A stretch of 64,000 nt of DNA, from the NCBI RefSeq assembly GCF_004359615.1, contig NZ_SCWA01000001.1, positions 62,001 to 126,000 of the forward strand, written 5' to 3'. A program made the position numbers and the translations under genes. The notes beneath the pieces are model-generated. The model worked only from the letters and a program-made list of their open reading frames with translations. It was not told the DNA's origin and did no database searches. Positions 51,455-59,809 of the stretch are shown piece by piece. The stretch comes from Macrococcus brunensis (GTDB lineage: Bacteria; Bacillota; Bacilli; Staphylococcales; Staphylococcaceae). The stretch's first letter is position 1; each line of letters begins with the position of its first letter.

Positions 51455-52788
51455 GCTTCAGTTTCACCGTTTTCTTCTTCTCTTGATGCATGGAAATCCT
51501 TGTGAAGCGCCACTGATTTAATCTGATGGCTTTCCGCATCTAGCACAACCCATTTATCAAAGTGGGTATCGACATAATCATCTTTATCGATATCAGGATT
51601 CTGTGCCTGCATCCAGCCACCAATCGTATCGATATCGTCTGATTCTTCGAAAGTGATACCAAATTGCTCTTCTATATCTGCTAATAAAACTCTACCGTTA
51701 ATCTGATAAGTCGCTTCACCCGTCTTGATAATATCGTTGACTTCGTCATCATCGAATTCATCACGAATTTCGCCGACAATCTCTTCTAGAATATCTTCCA
51801 TCGTCAGAATACCTGCTGTACCACCGTATTCGTCAATAACAAGTGCCATATGAACGCGTTCACGCTGCATTTTAATCAGAGCATCACTGATTCGAGTGAC
51901 CTCATGAATAAGGGGCAAATCATGGACATGTTCTTTAATGCGGACTGGATCGCCAGACGCATATTTAGTCAGGAATTCTTTGACGTTGATAAAACCGATA
52001 ATATGGTCTTTATCCCCGTCTTCTGTAATCGGATAGCGAGTAAACTGGTGTTCATTGACCACTTCAAGCAGTTCTGAAATATCAAATGGCTGCGTCAGTG
52101 AAATCATCTGTGTACGCGGCACCATAATGTCTTTAGCCAGACGTTCATCAAATGAAAAGATATTCTGCATATAAGCAAGTTCAGTCCGGTTGATTTCACC
52201 GCTCTGGTAACTTTGCGTCATAATAATCTTCAGTTCATCTTCGCTCATCGCCTGTTCATGCCCGGCCGGCTGTACACCCACCATTCTGAGAATAGTACGC
52301 GCCGTACCGTTCATCGCCCAGATTAAAGGTTTCATCAGAATACCGAAGTAATAAAGCGGTCTCGCAAAAATTAAAGTCATCCGTTCCGCATATTGGATAG
52401 CGAGTGACTTAGGCGCTAATTCCCCTAACACAACGTGCAGGAAAGTCACAATCAGGAAACTGAGTGCGATTGAAATGGGCTTCGCGAGTTCAACAGGAAT
52501 ATGTAAGAGTTCCAGTCCTGGATGGATGACTGCTTCAAAAGTCGATTCACCGATCCAACCGAGTCCAAGTGCTGTGACAGTAATACCTAACTGACAGGCA
52601 GATAAGTAATAATCCAGTTCATGAACCATGTGCTGGACAATCTTAGCTGCTTTGTTGCCTTCAGATACGAGTTGATCGATACGAGAAAGTCTGACTTTAA
52701 CTAAACTGAATTCAGATCCAACGAAAAGTGCAGTCATTAAGATTAAAAATGCAAATACGAAAAGCTTGATTATGGTCTCTATGTCCAA
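51451..52788 (-). CDS. mpfA: CNNM/CorC-type magnesium efflux protein MpfA
   Basis: This 445-residue protein has an N-terminal DUF21 (CNNM) transmembrane domain (1-190), a CBS pair (about 205-330) and a CorC_HlyC domain (345-435). S. aureus MpfA, in the same place beside the fru operon, protects against toxic Mg(II). Signatures are SACQLGITVTALGLGWIGE near 63-81, VLGELAPKSLAIQ near 118 and IDEYGGTAGILTMEDILEEI near 318-337. The start is TTG 52788: an in-frame TAA lies immediately upstream, and the family start MDI aligns. A hairpin separates GGAGGTG from this TTG. Confidence 0.93.
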   Translation of the reverse strand: MDIETIIKLFVFAFLILMTALFVGSEFSLVKVRLSRIDQLVSEGNKAAKIVQHMVHELDYYLSACQLGITVTALGLGWIGESTFEAVIHPGLELLHIPVELAKPISIALSFLIVTFLHVVLGELAPKSLAIQYAERMTLIFARPLYYFGILMKPLIWAMNGTARTILRMVGVQPAGHEQAMSEDELKIIMTQSYQSGEINRTELAYMQNIFSFDERLAKDIMVPRTQMISLTQPFDISELLEVVNEHQFTRYPITEDGDKDHIIGFINVKEFLTKYASGDPVRIKEHVHDLPLIHEVTRISDALIKMQRERVHMALVIDEYGGTAGILTMEDILEEIVGEIRDEFDDDEVNDIIKTGEATYQINGRVLLADIEEQFGITFEESDDIDTIGGWMQAQNPDIDKDDYVDTHFDKWVVLDAESHQIKSVALHKDFHASREEENGETEA

Positions 52789-52819
52789 TTAATTCCCTAG
52801 AATTAGGGATTCACCTCCG
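52786..52819 (-). promoter_or_regulatory. mpfA translation start with hairpin between Shine-Dalgarno and TTG
   Basis: GGAGGTG is 22 bases from the TTG start. Between them TCCCTA-ATTC-TAGGGA forms a 6-bp hairpin; excluding its 16 bases leaves a spacing of 7, which is optimal. Confidence 0.6.
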
Positions 52820-52896
52820 AAAAATTTTATGACTGCCTAAATGACAGCCACTTTTAAAAATATTAATTCTATTCTAACACATTTTATGCCGCAGCG

Positions 52897-53670
52897 TTAC
52901 ACGTGCGACATAATGAATCGTTTAGAAATATCATTGAAAATATCTGGCTGATCAATATTACAGACATGACCACAGTTTTCAATAATCTCTACTTTAAAGT
53001 TGCTGTTTTCTTCAGCCACTTTTCTGACCGGCGGGATAAAAAGATAGTCTTCAGACCCCATGATAAAGACGGTCGGAATTTTTTTAGTCGAGACCTGTAG
53101 ATGGCTCAAGTAAGGGTTGATCAGTTTCGTCAGACTGAACCATTTAACAAACTGCTTCTGACTCATTTTTTTTGCTTCATTGACAAACGCAAGTCGGGAT
53201 TCCTCGTGGTTTTTTCTTGGCATAATGATATATGCAAACAATTTATAGAGGAGCATAAATGGAATGATGCGCTTAATAGTGCGACCCAGCCATAGTAAAA
53301 GTTTTGTCCGTATATCAAGTGCGATAATAGCGCCGCCTAATACGAGTGACTGCACACGTTCTGGATAACGGTCAGCCAGAGACTGCGAAACGATAGTTCC
53401 AAGACTCATACCGATAACATGCGTTCTCTCAATCCCCAAGTGGTCACAGACTTCTATCACTTCAGCTGCTAAATGACCGAATGTATCTCCTTTTTTCCAC
53501 TTATCCTCTTTGGATTTACCATGTCCACGTAAATCCACAAGCAAGATATTAAAATCTTTTCTGAAGTAGCGAATCTGCTTAAACCAGATTGTCGAACTGC
53601 CGCCTGCACCATGAATAAAGGTGATCCAGGGCGCCTCCTTATCTTTTATATATGTTTTGTAGTATAACAT
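52897..53670 (-). CDS. Alpha/beta hydrolase
   Basis: This 257-residue alpha/beta-hydrolase has the oxyanion motif FIHGAGGS at 18-25, nucleophile S89 in GMSLGT, and probable acid D206 (MGSEDYLF) and base H235 (NCGHVCN). VDLRGHGKS near 45-53 is typical of the MenH/esterase group. The lid region around 125-175 is basic and hydrophobic. Substrate unknown. AAGGATG lies upstream of the ATG. It lies alone between mpfA and fruA on the minus strand. Confidence 0.88.
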   Translation of the reverse strand: MLYYKTYIKDKEAPWITFIHGAGGSSTIWFKQIRYFRKDFNILLVDLRGHGKSKEDKWKKGDTFGHLAAEVIEVCDHLGIERTHVIGMSLGTIVSQSLADRYPERVQSLVLGGAIIALDIRTKLLLWLGRTIKRIIPFMLLYKLFAYIIMPRKNHEESRLAFVNEAKKMSQKQFVKWFSLTKLINPYLSHLQVSTKKIPTVFIMGSEDYLFIPPVRKVAEENSNFKVEIIENCGHVCNIDQPDIFNDISKRFIMSHV

Positions 53671-53746
53671 GGGCTCATCCTTCTTTACTAAGTTAACTAT
53701 AATGTTATAAAATTTACCCCTTTATTACAATATATAACGTCAGTTA

Positions 53747-53775
53747 TTAAAAAACATCCGACATAAGTCGGATGC
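53747..53775 (-). terminator. Terminator of the fru operon
   Basis: On the minus strand CATCCGAC/GTCGGATG with loop TTAT is followed by TTTTTTAAT. Confidence 0.88.
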
Positions 53776-53780
53776 TTAAA

Positions 53781-55685
53781 TTATTCCATTGCCATTTCAG
53801 CCTGAAGCTCTTCTTCAGTAAGTTTCGGTTTAATAAAACCATAAATTAATGCAGAGACCACTGTACCAATCAGAAGAGCCAGTAAAAACATCGGCCAGTG
53901 TGCTTTATCTAACCAGATAACGAACATACCGCCATGCGGTGCTGGTACTCGGCAGCCGAATGCCATCGCAAGTGCACCAGCTGTCGCGCTACCTGCTATC
54001 ATAGAAGGAATGACGCGGAGTGGATCTGCCGCTGCAAATGGAATCGCACCTTCCGTGATAAATGAAGCACCCATGACCGCATTAGAGACAGTAGAACCAC
54101 GCTGAACTTTAGTGAATTTACGTCTGAAGATAATCATCGCAAGCGCAATCGCAAGTGGTGGCACCATACCCCCGATCATCGCTGCAGTAATCGGTGCATA
54201 GTTACCTGCATCAATCGCTGCAATCCCAAATGCGTAGGCTGCTTTATTGAATGGACCACCCATATCGATAGCCATCATACCACCGAGTACGAGTCCGAGC
54301 AGGATGATATTCGTACCGCTCATGTCATTCAGTGTTGTTGTCAGTAAGTCATTCAACCATTTTGCCGGTGGATTGACTAAATAGAACATAATTAAACCAG
54401 TCAGACCGACACCGAGTACAGGATAAAGTAAAGTTGGCTTAATGCCTTCAAGTGCTTGTGGCAGACCACTGAACAATGCTTTTAAGCCTCTGACTAAGTA
54501 ACCTGCAAGGAATCCGGCAACAAGTCCACCTAAGAACCCAGAACCGCCATGTACAGCCATCAGACCACCCACCATACCTGGAGCGAGACCTGGACGGTCA
54601 GCGATACTGTATGCGATGAAACCAGCGAGTATTGGAATCATCAGTCCGAATGCACCATTGCCGCCACCAATTGTATTAAGTGCAGCTGCAAATGCATTAT
54701 ATTCTTCACTTTTCGGATCCGCAGAGTGTATACCCCAGAAGAAACTGAGCGCAATAAGTATTCCCCCGGCAATAACGAACGGCAGCATGTTGGATACACC
54801 GCTCATCAGATGTTTATAGAATCCTTTTTTCTCACCTGACTCTGTTGTACGTGCTTTAGAAGTTGCGACAAATTTAGGTCGTGAATCATCCTGTGCCATG
54901 TTGATCAGTTCTTCCGGACGTTTAATCCCGTCTGCCACTGGCACCATGACCACATTTTTACCATCGAAGCGTGCTGTATCGACATTGACATCTGCTGCAA
55001 CGATGATACCTTTTGCGCGTCTGATTTCATCATCTGTCAGCTTGTTTTTAACACCGCCAGAGCCATTGGTCTCGACTTTAATAGGAATACCCATTTTCGC
55101 AGCTTTATTTTTCAGAGAATCCGCTGCCATATAAGTATGCGCAATACCTGTCGGACAAGCTGTGACCGCTAAAATAAGATTATCATCAGCAGCTGGAGCT
55201 GAAGCAGCCACTTCCTCCACTTCTGCTTCACTTTCATCATTCTGATCGATAATAGCAAGTACTTCTTCTTTAGAAGTAGCGTTCAGTAACTGGGCTCTTA
55301 CTTCTTCATTCATCAGAATACCGGATAATTTAGCCAGTGCATCCAGATGGGTCTGAGCGCCGCCTGCTGGTGCTGCAATCATGAAGAAAAGATGTGCCGG
55401 TGTTCCGTCCAGTGATTCATAATCCACACCTGGTTTTGATTTTCCGAACGCAATAGCCGGTACTTTAACTGCATCAGTCTTCGCATGTGGAATGGCAATG
55501 CCTTCTCCAATTCCTGTTGTACTTTGTGCTTCACGTGCATGAATGGCTTCACGGTAGGCTTCTTTATCATTCAGTTTGCCTGCCTGCCATAGTGTTTCAA
55601 CGAGTTCATCTATCACTGTATTTTTAGTCGAAGCATTTAAATCCATCGCAATAGTAGACTGTGTCAGTAGTTCTGTAATTCTCAT
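53781..55685 (-). CDS. fruA: PTS fructose transporter EIIABC
   Basis: FruA imports fructose as fructose-1-phosphate. The 634-residue protein is ordered EIIA (1-150, phospho-H67 in GIAIPHAKTD), EIIB (170-265, phospho-C177 in VTACPTGIAHTYMA) and EIIC (about 300-630, eight to ten helices, PHGGMFV near 585). An acidic linker lies at 150-170. I use ATG 55685, which has AAGGAGGG, rather than the upstream in-frame start that overlaps fruK. It is the last gene of fruRKA. Confidence 0.96.
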   Translation of the reverse strand: MRITELLTQSTIAMDLNASTKNTVIDELVETLWQAGKLNDKEAYREAIHAREAQSTTGIGEGIAIPHAKTDAVKVPAIAFGKSKPGVDYESLDGTPAHLFFMIAAPAGGAQTHLDALAKLSGILMNEEVRAQLLNATSKEEVLAIIDQNDESEAEVEEVAASAPAADDNLILAVTACPTGIAHTYMAADSLKNKAAKMGIPIKVETNGSGGVKNKLTDDEIRRAKGIIVAADVNVDTARFDGKNVVMVPVADGIKRPEELINMAQDDSRPKFVATSKARTTESGEKKGFYKHLMSGVSNMLPFVIAGGILIALSFFWGIHSADPKSEEYNAFAAALNTIGGGNGAFGLMIPILAGFIAYSIADRPGLAPGMVGGLMAVHGGSGFLGGLVAGFLAGYLVRGLKALFSGLPQALEGIKPTLLYPVLGVGLTGLIMFYLVNPPAKWLNDLLTTTLNDMSGTNIILLGLVLGGMMAIDMGGPFNKAAYAFGIAAIDAGNYAPITAAMIGGMVPPLAIALAMIIFRRKFTKVQRGSTVSNAVMGASFITEGAIPFAAADPLRVIPSMIAGSATAGALAMAFGCRVPAPHGGMFVIWLDKAHWPMFLLALLIGTVVSALIYGFIKPKLTEEELQAEMAME

Positions 55686-55704
55686 AGGTTTACCCTCCTT
55701 ATTT

Positions 55705-56607
55705 TTAGACAATCGTCAATTTAATATCTGATAATACGTTATCTATCTGTTCTTTCGTTGCCAGGTCTTCTGTAAATGCAGTCGCTGTCCCAGAAGCAAC
55801 AGCCAGCTTAAAGCTCTCTTCTAGAGACAGTCCTCTGGCGATACCCGCTATCATACCTGCTACTGTAGAGTCTCCTGAACCTACTGTATTGACCACTTTG
55901 CCGCTAGGTACTTCCGCCTTGTAGACAAGTGATTCACTCACAAATAAAGCACCTTCCCCGCCAAGTGAAACCATGACATTTTTGGCACCTTGCTTAATGA
56001 GTTCTCTTGCGCAGTCTTTAATTTCATCGACTGTCTCAAGCTTTCTATCAAAAATCTGTTCAAGCTCTGCTTTATTCGGCTTAATGAACTCAGGATGACT
56101 ATCAAGTACCGATAACAGCAAATCTTTCTCTGCATCTACAACAAGTTTTCCAGGACACATCTGCGCTATTTTACGATAGATATCTGCATTCATTGAAGAA
56201 GGAATACTGCCCGCGAGCACCAGTGTATCTTCAGGAGATAATCTCCTAATCTGCTCAAGCAGCTGCTCTGTCTGTTCATTTGTCACTGCTGGACCAGGCG
56301 CATTGATTTCTGTTTCAGATGCACCTTTTAGTTTAATGTTGATTCGTGTATCCTCTGCTACTTCAATAAAGTCCGTCATAATATCTGCTTCCTGCAGACT
56401 GTTTTTGATGAACTCTCCAGGAAACCCGCCTGTAAAGCCGAGTGCTGTCGATTCAACACCATGTGATTTCAGAACACGCGATACATTAATACCTTTGCCG
56501 CCTGCAAACTTATAAGTTTGTCCTGCTCTGTTGAGTTCACCTAGTTTAATCGTATCAGTGAACACAATATAATCGACTGACGGATTTAAAGTCACGGTAT
56601 AGATCAT
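55705..56607 (-). CDS. fruK: 1-phosphofructokinase
   Basis: FruK phosphorylates fructose-1-phosphate to fructose-1,6-bisphosphate. The 300-residue PfkB-family kinase has the N-terminal signature GGKGINVSRVL near 36-46 and the ATP/catalytic motif NTVGSGDSTVAGMI near 244-257 with base D250. It begins one base after fruR and is followed 19 bases later by fruA, all in one operon. Confidence 0.96.
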   Translation of the reverse strand: MIYTVTLNPSVDYIVFTDTIKLGELNRAGQTYKFAGGKGINVSRVLKSHGVESTALGFTGGFPGEFIKNSLQEADIMTDFIEVAEDTRINIKLKGASETEINAPGPAVTNEQTEQLLEQIRRLSPEDTLVLAGSIPSSMNADIYRKIAQMCPGKLVVDAEKDLLLSVLDSHPEFIKPNKAELEQIFDRKLETVDEIKDCARELIKQGAKNVMVSLGGEGALFVSESLVYKAEVPSGKVVNTVGSGDSTVAGMIAGIARGLSLEESFKLAVASGTATAFTEDLATKEQIDNVLSDIKLTIV

Positions 56608-56608
56608 G

Positions 56609-57340
56609 CTATCCCACCTTTATATATTTATTATATTGATTGTTATAAGAATGATGATTGGTGATAATACTTCCTTCACTGAGGGGTGTAATCGTCGCAA
56701 ATGTCACTTGGTCGAATTTCGATTCGTCAGCCAGATAATAGCTCTTGACGCTCTGGTTGATAGCGAGACGTTTAATCGCCGCTTCTTCCGGATCAGGGGT
56801 TGTCAACCCTTTATCAGCATCTACACCATTCACACCGATAAAAGCAAGATTAAAATTAAAAGTTTTCAGCATCTCTTCAGCAGAACAGCCGACATTAGCC
56901 ATCGTATTCTGCTTGACAAAACCGCCGATCATAATCGTTTTAATCCCTCGTTCAACAAGTGCCGTCACATGAATCACGCTATTGGTGATGACTGTCAGAT
57001 TCTGCTGGGTTAAATAAGGAATCATGGCAAGTGTCGAGCTGCCGGCATCAAGATAGATGCAGGCACCGTCATTAATCAGTGCAGCTGCCTGTTTCGCTAT
57101 CTCATCTTTCTCACGCACAAATCTTGTCGTCTTGATTTCAAGTTGTGTATCCTGCAGATCTGCTACTTGTTTAGCACCCCCGTGGACTCGTATTAATTGA
57201 CCCTTTTCTTCCAGTGCAGATAAGTCTCGTCTAATAGTAGATTCACTGCTGCCTATTGTATCTGTCAGTTGCTGTAAAGTGACAATGTCATGTTGACTGA
57301 GCATGTCACAGATGATCTCATGACGTTTTTCAGTAAGCAT
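56609..57340 (-). CDS. fruR: DeoR-family repressor of the fructose operon
   Basis: This 243-residue regulator has an N-terminal DeoR winged helix (1-57, with recognition region TIGSSESTIRRDLSALEEKG near 27-46) and a DeoR C-terminal sugar-phosphate sensor (ACIYLDAGSST near 93, IGVNGVDADKGLTTPDPEEA near 167). It probably senses fructose-1-phosphate and releases its operator. GGGGG precedes the ATG at 57340. Three CAAAAAC repeats upstream are the likely operator. Confidence 0.94.
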   Translation of the reverse strand: MLTEKRHEIICDMLSQHDIVTLQQLTDTIGSSESTIRRDLSALEEKGQLIRVHGGAKQVADLQDTQLEIKTTRFVREKDEIAKQAAALINDGACIYLDAGSSTLAMIPYLTQQNLTVITNSVIHVTALVERGIKTIMIGGFVKQNTMANVGCSAEEMLKTFNFNLAFIGVNGVDADKGLTTPDPEEAAIKRLAINQSVKSYYLADESKFDQVTFATITPLSEGSIITNHHSYNNQYNKYIKVG

Positions 57341-57365
57341 TATCTGACCCCCTTATCTCCCCTTT

Positions 57366-57394
57366 AGTATAATGTTACCGTTTACAGAAATCAA
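57366..57394 (-). promoter_or_regulatory. Promoter of fruRKA
   Basis: On the minus strand TTGATT (57389-57394) and TATACT (57366-57371) are 17 bases apart, 26 bases before fruR. Confidence 0.75.
57373..57386 (-). promoter_or_regulatory. cre site (CcpA) in the fru promoter spacer
   Basis: The minus strand reads TGTAAACGGTAACA, a full match to TGWAANCGNTNWCA, lying between -35 and -10. CcpA binding would repress in rich sugar. Confidence 0.85.
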
Positions 57395-57395
57395 T

Positions 57396-57422
57396 CAAAA
57401 ACTACCAAAAACATTCAAAAAC
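57396..57422 (-). promoter_or_regulatory. Three CAAAAAC direct repeats, probable FruR operator
   Basis: CAAAAAC occurs at 57396-57402, 57406-57412 and 57416-57422, with a 10-base period (GTTTTTG on the minus strand). The repeats sit immediately upstream of the -35. Confidence 0.65.
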
Positions 57423-57435
57423 TTTCATCAATAAT

Positions 57436-57463
57436 CAAAAAAAAGACAATCACCTGATTGTCT
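57436..57463 (-). terminator. Terminator of the second cobW gene
   Basis: On the minus strand AGACAATCA/TGATTGTCT with a two-base centre is followed by TTTTTTTG. Confidence 0.85.
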
Positions 57464-58362
57464 TAACTGAATTGCAGCTGATCCAGCTGATCCAATATTT
57501 TATTTTTGTCCAGCTGCTCACCGATTACAACAAGCTTAAGCGGTAGGTTCATGTCTTCAGCTTCATACTGCGGGATGCCGTATGAATATTGAAACAGGAC
57601 GACCTGACCGGGATTCTCTCTGAACTTGATATAGCCTTTGATTCTTAGTAAGCTGTCCGGTAACTCTCTGAGCCAGTTGACAAATTGACGGCTATCGACA
57701 GGAGCAGAAAATGTATACACCATCGACTGGATGCCATGATGCAGATGCTGATGAGACTCACGCTTTTTCCCTTCTAATTCAAATACTGAATCCGGTACAG
57801 CTGAATAAGAAGTGACATATATGTCACCAGTCGAATTGAGCTGCTGAATCTGCTGTCTGACTAAATCTATCTCGTCTTCTGTCATCAGATCCTTTTTATT
57901 AATCATCACACTGTGCGCATAGCGGACTTGCTCCTCCATTAATTGAACAGTCGTCACACTGTATTTGGCCCGAGCAAGAAAACGGGGCCCGTCGACTAAT
58001 GTCAATATGGACTGTATTTGAATGTAACTTGTTAAAGACGGTGCAAGGCATGCATCGTAAATTTCAACAGGATGCGCGACACCTGTTGCTTCAATAATGA
58101 TGATATCCGGCTGATGTCGATGTCTGATATCATGTAGCTGCACTTCGACATCACTTTTTAAATCACAGCAGATACAGCCGTTCAGAAGCTCATTCATCGG
58201 TGTATCATCACCTAATATAGTAGAATCTACATTAAACTGTCCGAGCTCATTCATCAGAATTGCAACTTTCTGACCTTGCCACTGTGTTAACATCTGTTTC
58301 AGCAATGTGGTTTTACCACTGCCTAAAAAACCGCTAATAATGTAAAGTTTAATCTTATTCAT
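57463..58362 (-). CDS. CobW-family GTPase (second copy)
   Basis: This 299-residue G3E GTPase has the P-loop GFLGSGKTT at 11-19, GCICC at 62-66 and NKKD near 150. A C-terminal CobW_C domain (about 215-299) has VYTFSAPVDSRQFVNWL, and a short histidine-rich loop SHQHLHHG lies near 208. It differs from the Zur-regulated 397-residue copy and has no visible Zur box, so its metal and client may differ. The start at 58362 follows GGAGG. Monocistronic, divergent from mgrA. Confidence 0.88.
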   Translation of the reverse strand: MNKIKLYIISGFLGSGKTTLLKQMLTQWQGQKVAILMNELGQFNVDSTILGDDTPMNELLNGCICCDLKSDVEVQLHDIRHRHQPDIIIIEATGVAHPVEIYDACLAPSLTSYIQIQSILTLVDGPRFLARAKYSVTTVQLMEEQVRYAHSVMINKKDLMTEDEIDLVRQQIQQLNSTGDIYVTSYSAVPDSVFELEGKKRESHQHLHHGIQSMVYTFSAPVDSRQFVNWLRELPDSLLRIKGYIKFRENPGQVVLFQYSYGIPQYEAEDMNLPLKLVVIGEQLDKNKILDQLDQLQFS

Positions 58363-58415
58363 AAATTCCTCCAGCATACAGTTTTTAATTACATTTACAT
58401 GTTATTCAAATATTA

Positions 58416-58444
58416 TTGCCTTGAATTAAAAACGTTTTTATAAT
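58416..58444 (+). promoter_or_regulatory. Promoter of mgrA with overlapping palindrome
   Basis: TTGCCT (58416-58421) and TATAAT (58439-58444) are 17 bases apart. The spacer holds the perfect palindrome TAAAAACGTTTTTA (58427-58440), which reaches into the -10. Confidence 0.6.
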
Positions 58445-58495
58445 AAGGTTATTAAGTATCATACTACCAAGAAAATATTTAAGGCGGGGAACTCA

Positions 58496-58936
58496 ATGTC
58501 AGATAATTTTAAGCTCGACAAACAGCTGTGTTTCAGTCTCTATAACGCACAGCGTAAGATGAATCGCTTCTATACTAATAAAGTATTTAAACAATATAAT
58601 CTTACTTATCCGCAGTACCTCGTTCTCTCCATACTCTGGCAGATTTCACCTGTCAATGTCAAGACACTCGTAGAGGAGCTGGCACTTGATACAGGTACTA
58701 TCTCTCCTCTTCTCAAACGTATGGAAGCAAATGAACTGATTGTTCGCGAGCGCTCTGAACTTGATCAGCGGGAAGTATTCATCCATCTCACAGACAAAAG
58801 TCGTGCAATTCAGAAACCGCTCCAGAATTGCACTGACGTTCTACTAGATGCGGATATCCTTTCAGACAAAGAAATCGACGAACTGAAAGCATTGCTGGAT
58901 AAAATGGTCGATAATATGAATAACAAAATAACCTGA
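58496..58936 (+). CDS. mgrA: MarR-family global regulator MgrA
   Basis: This 146-residue protein matches S. aureus MgrA closely ([59 protein letters not shown]). MgrA controls virulence, autolysis and efflux genes. The redox-sensing cysteine C12 in KQLCFSL is present, so oxidant-dependent DNA release is probably retained. AAGGCGGGG precedes the ATG. Its place two units from uppP is as in S. aureus. Confidence 0.95.
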   Translation: MSDNFKLDKQLCFSLYNAQRKMNRFYTNKVFKQYNLTYPQYLVLSILWQISPVNVKTLVEELALDTGTISPLLKRMEANELIVRERSELDQREVFIHLTDKSRAIQKPLQNCTDVLLDADILSDKEIDELKALLDKMVDNMNNKIT

Positions 58937-58957
58937 GCAGATGCTCAGGTTATTTTA
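58926..58957. terminator. Bidirectional terminator between mgrA and the degV-like gene
   Basis: AAATAACCTGAGC/GCTCAGGTTATTT is a perfect 13-bp stem with loop AGAT, working on both converging genes. Confidence 0.9.
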
Positions 58958-59800
58958 ATTTTTAAGCCAGCCCACAGATACAGTACCATATCCCGTATGC
59001 ACACTTGCGACTGCAACCATATAATCCTCATGAATAATAAGTTCCGGATAGTCTTTTTGTAATTGTTCTACATATTTCTGTGCTTCTTCTTGATCACCTG
59101 AATTCAATACACAGATTTCTTTAAGTTGTTCTTTCTCAATGGCTTCTTCCACTATTTCAATCATACGCTCAAATACTTTTTTGCGCGTTCTGACTTTTTC
59201 GTAAGGAATGATTTTTCCTTCTTCCAGGCTTAAAATTAGCTGAATACTGAGAAGACCTGCTAAAAAACTCTGGGAGGCACTGAGTCGACCGCTTCTTCTG
59301 ACCTGCTGCAGATTTTTGGGCTGCAGATAGAGGACAGTGTCATTTACTCGTTTTTTAATATGATTGACTGCCGTCTCAAAAGATTCTCCGTTTTCAGTCA
59401 GTGCCATACCTTCCAGCACCATTTTCTTATAAGGATAAGAACCGGTACGCGAATCTATAACAGCTGACTTTATCTCTACTTCACTGCTCGCGGTCAGAGA
59501 ATTTTGATAAGAACCTGTCAGTTCACTCGTCGGGTGGACAGCGATAACAGCGTCATATCCATCTTCTTTTATTTTGTGATACGTATCCAGCATCGCCTGA
59601 AAATTCGGCTGAGAGGATTTAGCACCTTCACCGTACTGTTTCAGAAGTTGATAAAACTCCTCTGATGACAGATTGACTTGGTCGATGTAACTGCGGTCAT
59701 TTAAGATCAGACCCATCGGCACTACATACAGAGCATGTTCTGCAATTTCTTCTTTCGTAAATCCAGCCGCTGTATCGACTAACCATGCTATTTTTGTCAT
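58955..59800 (-). CDS. DegV-family fatty-acid-binding protein (second copy)
   Basis: This 281-residue DegV protein has AWLVDTAAGFTKEE at the start, AKSSQPNFQAML near 60, HPTSELTGSYQNS near 90 and RRSGRLSASQSFLAGLLSI near 168. It is related to the FakB1-like protein at 4955 but distinct. It starts nine bases after cydC and is therefore cotranscribed with cydDC. Which fatty acid it carries is not predictable. Confidence 0.88.
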   Translation of the reverse strand: MTKIAWLVDTAAGFTKEEIAEHALYVVPMGLILNDRSYIDQVNLSSEEFYQLLKQYGEGAKSSQPNFQAMLDTYHKIKEDGYDAVIAVHPTSELTGSYQNSLTASSEVEIKSAVIDSRTGSYPYKKMVLEGMALTENGESFETAVNHIKKRVNDTVLYLQPKNLQQVRRSGRLSASQSFLAGLLSIQLILSLEEGKIIPYEKVRTRKKVFERMIEIVEEAIEKEQLKEICVLNSGDQEEAQKYVEQLQKDYPELIIHEDYMVAVASVHTGYGTVSVGWLKN

Positions 59801-59809
59801 GTTGTCCTC

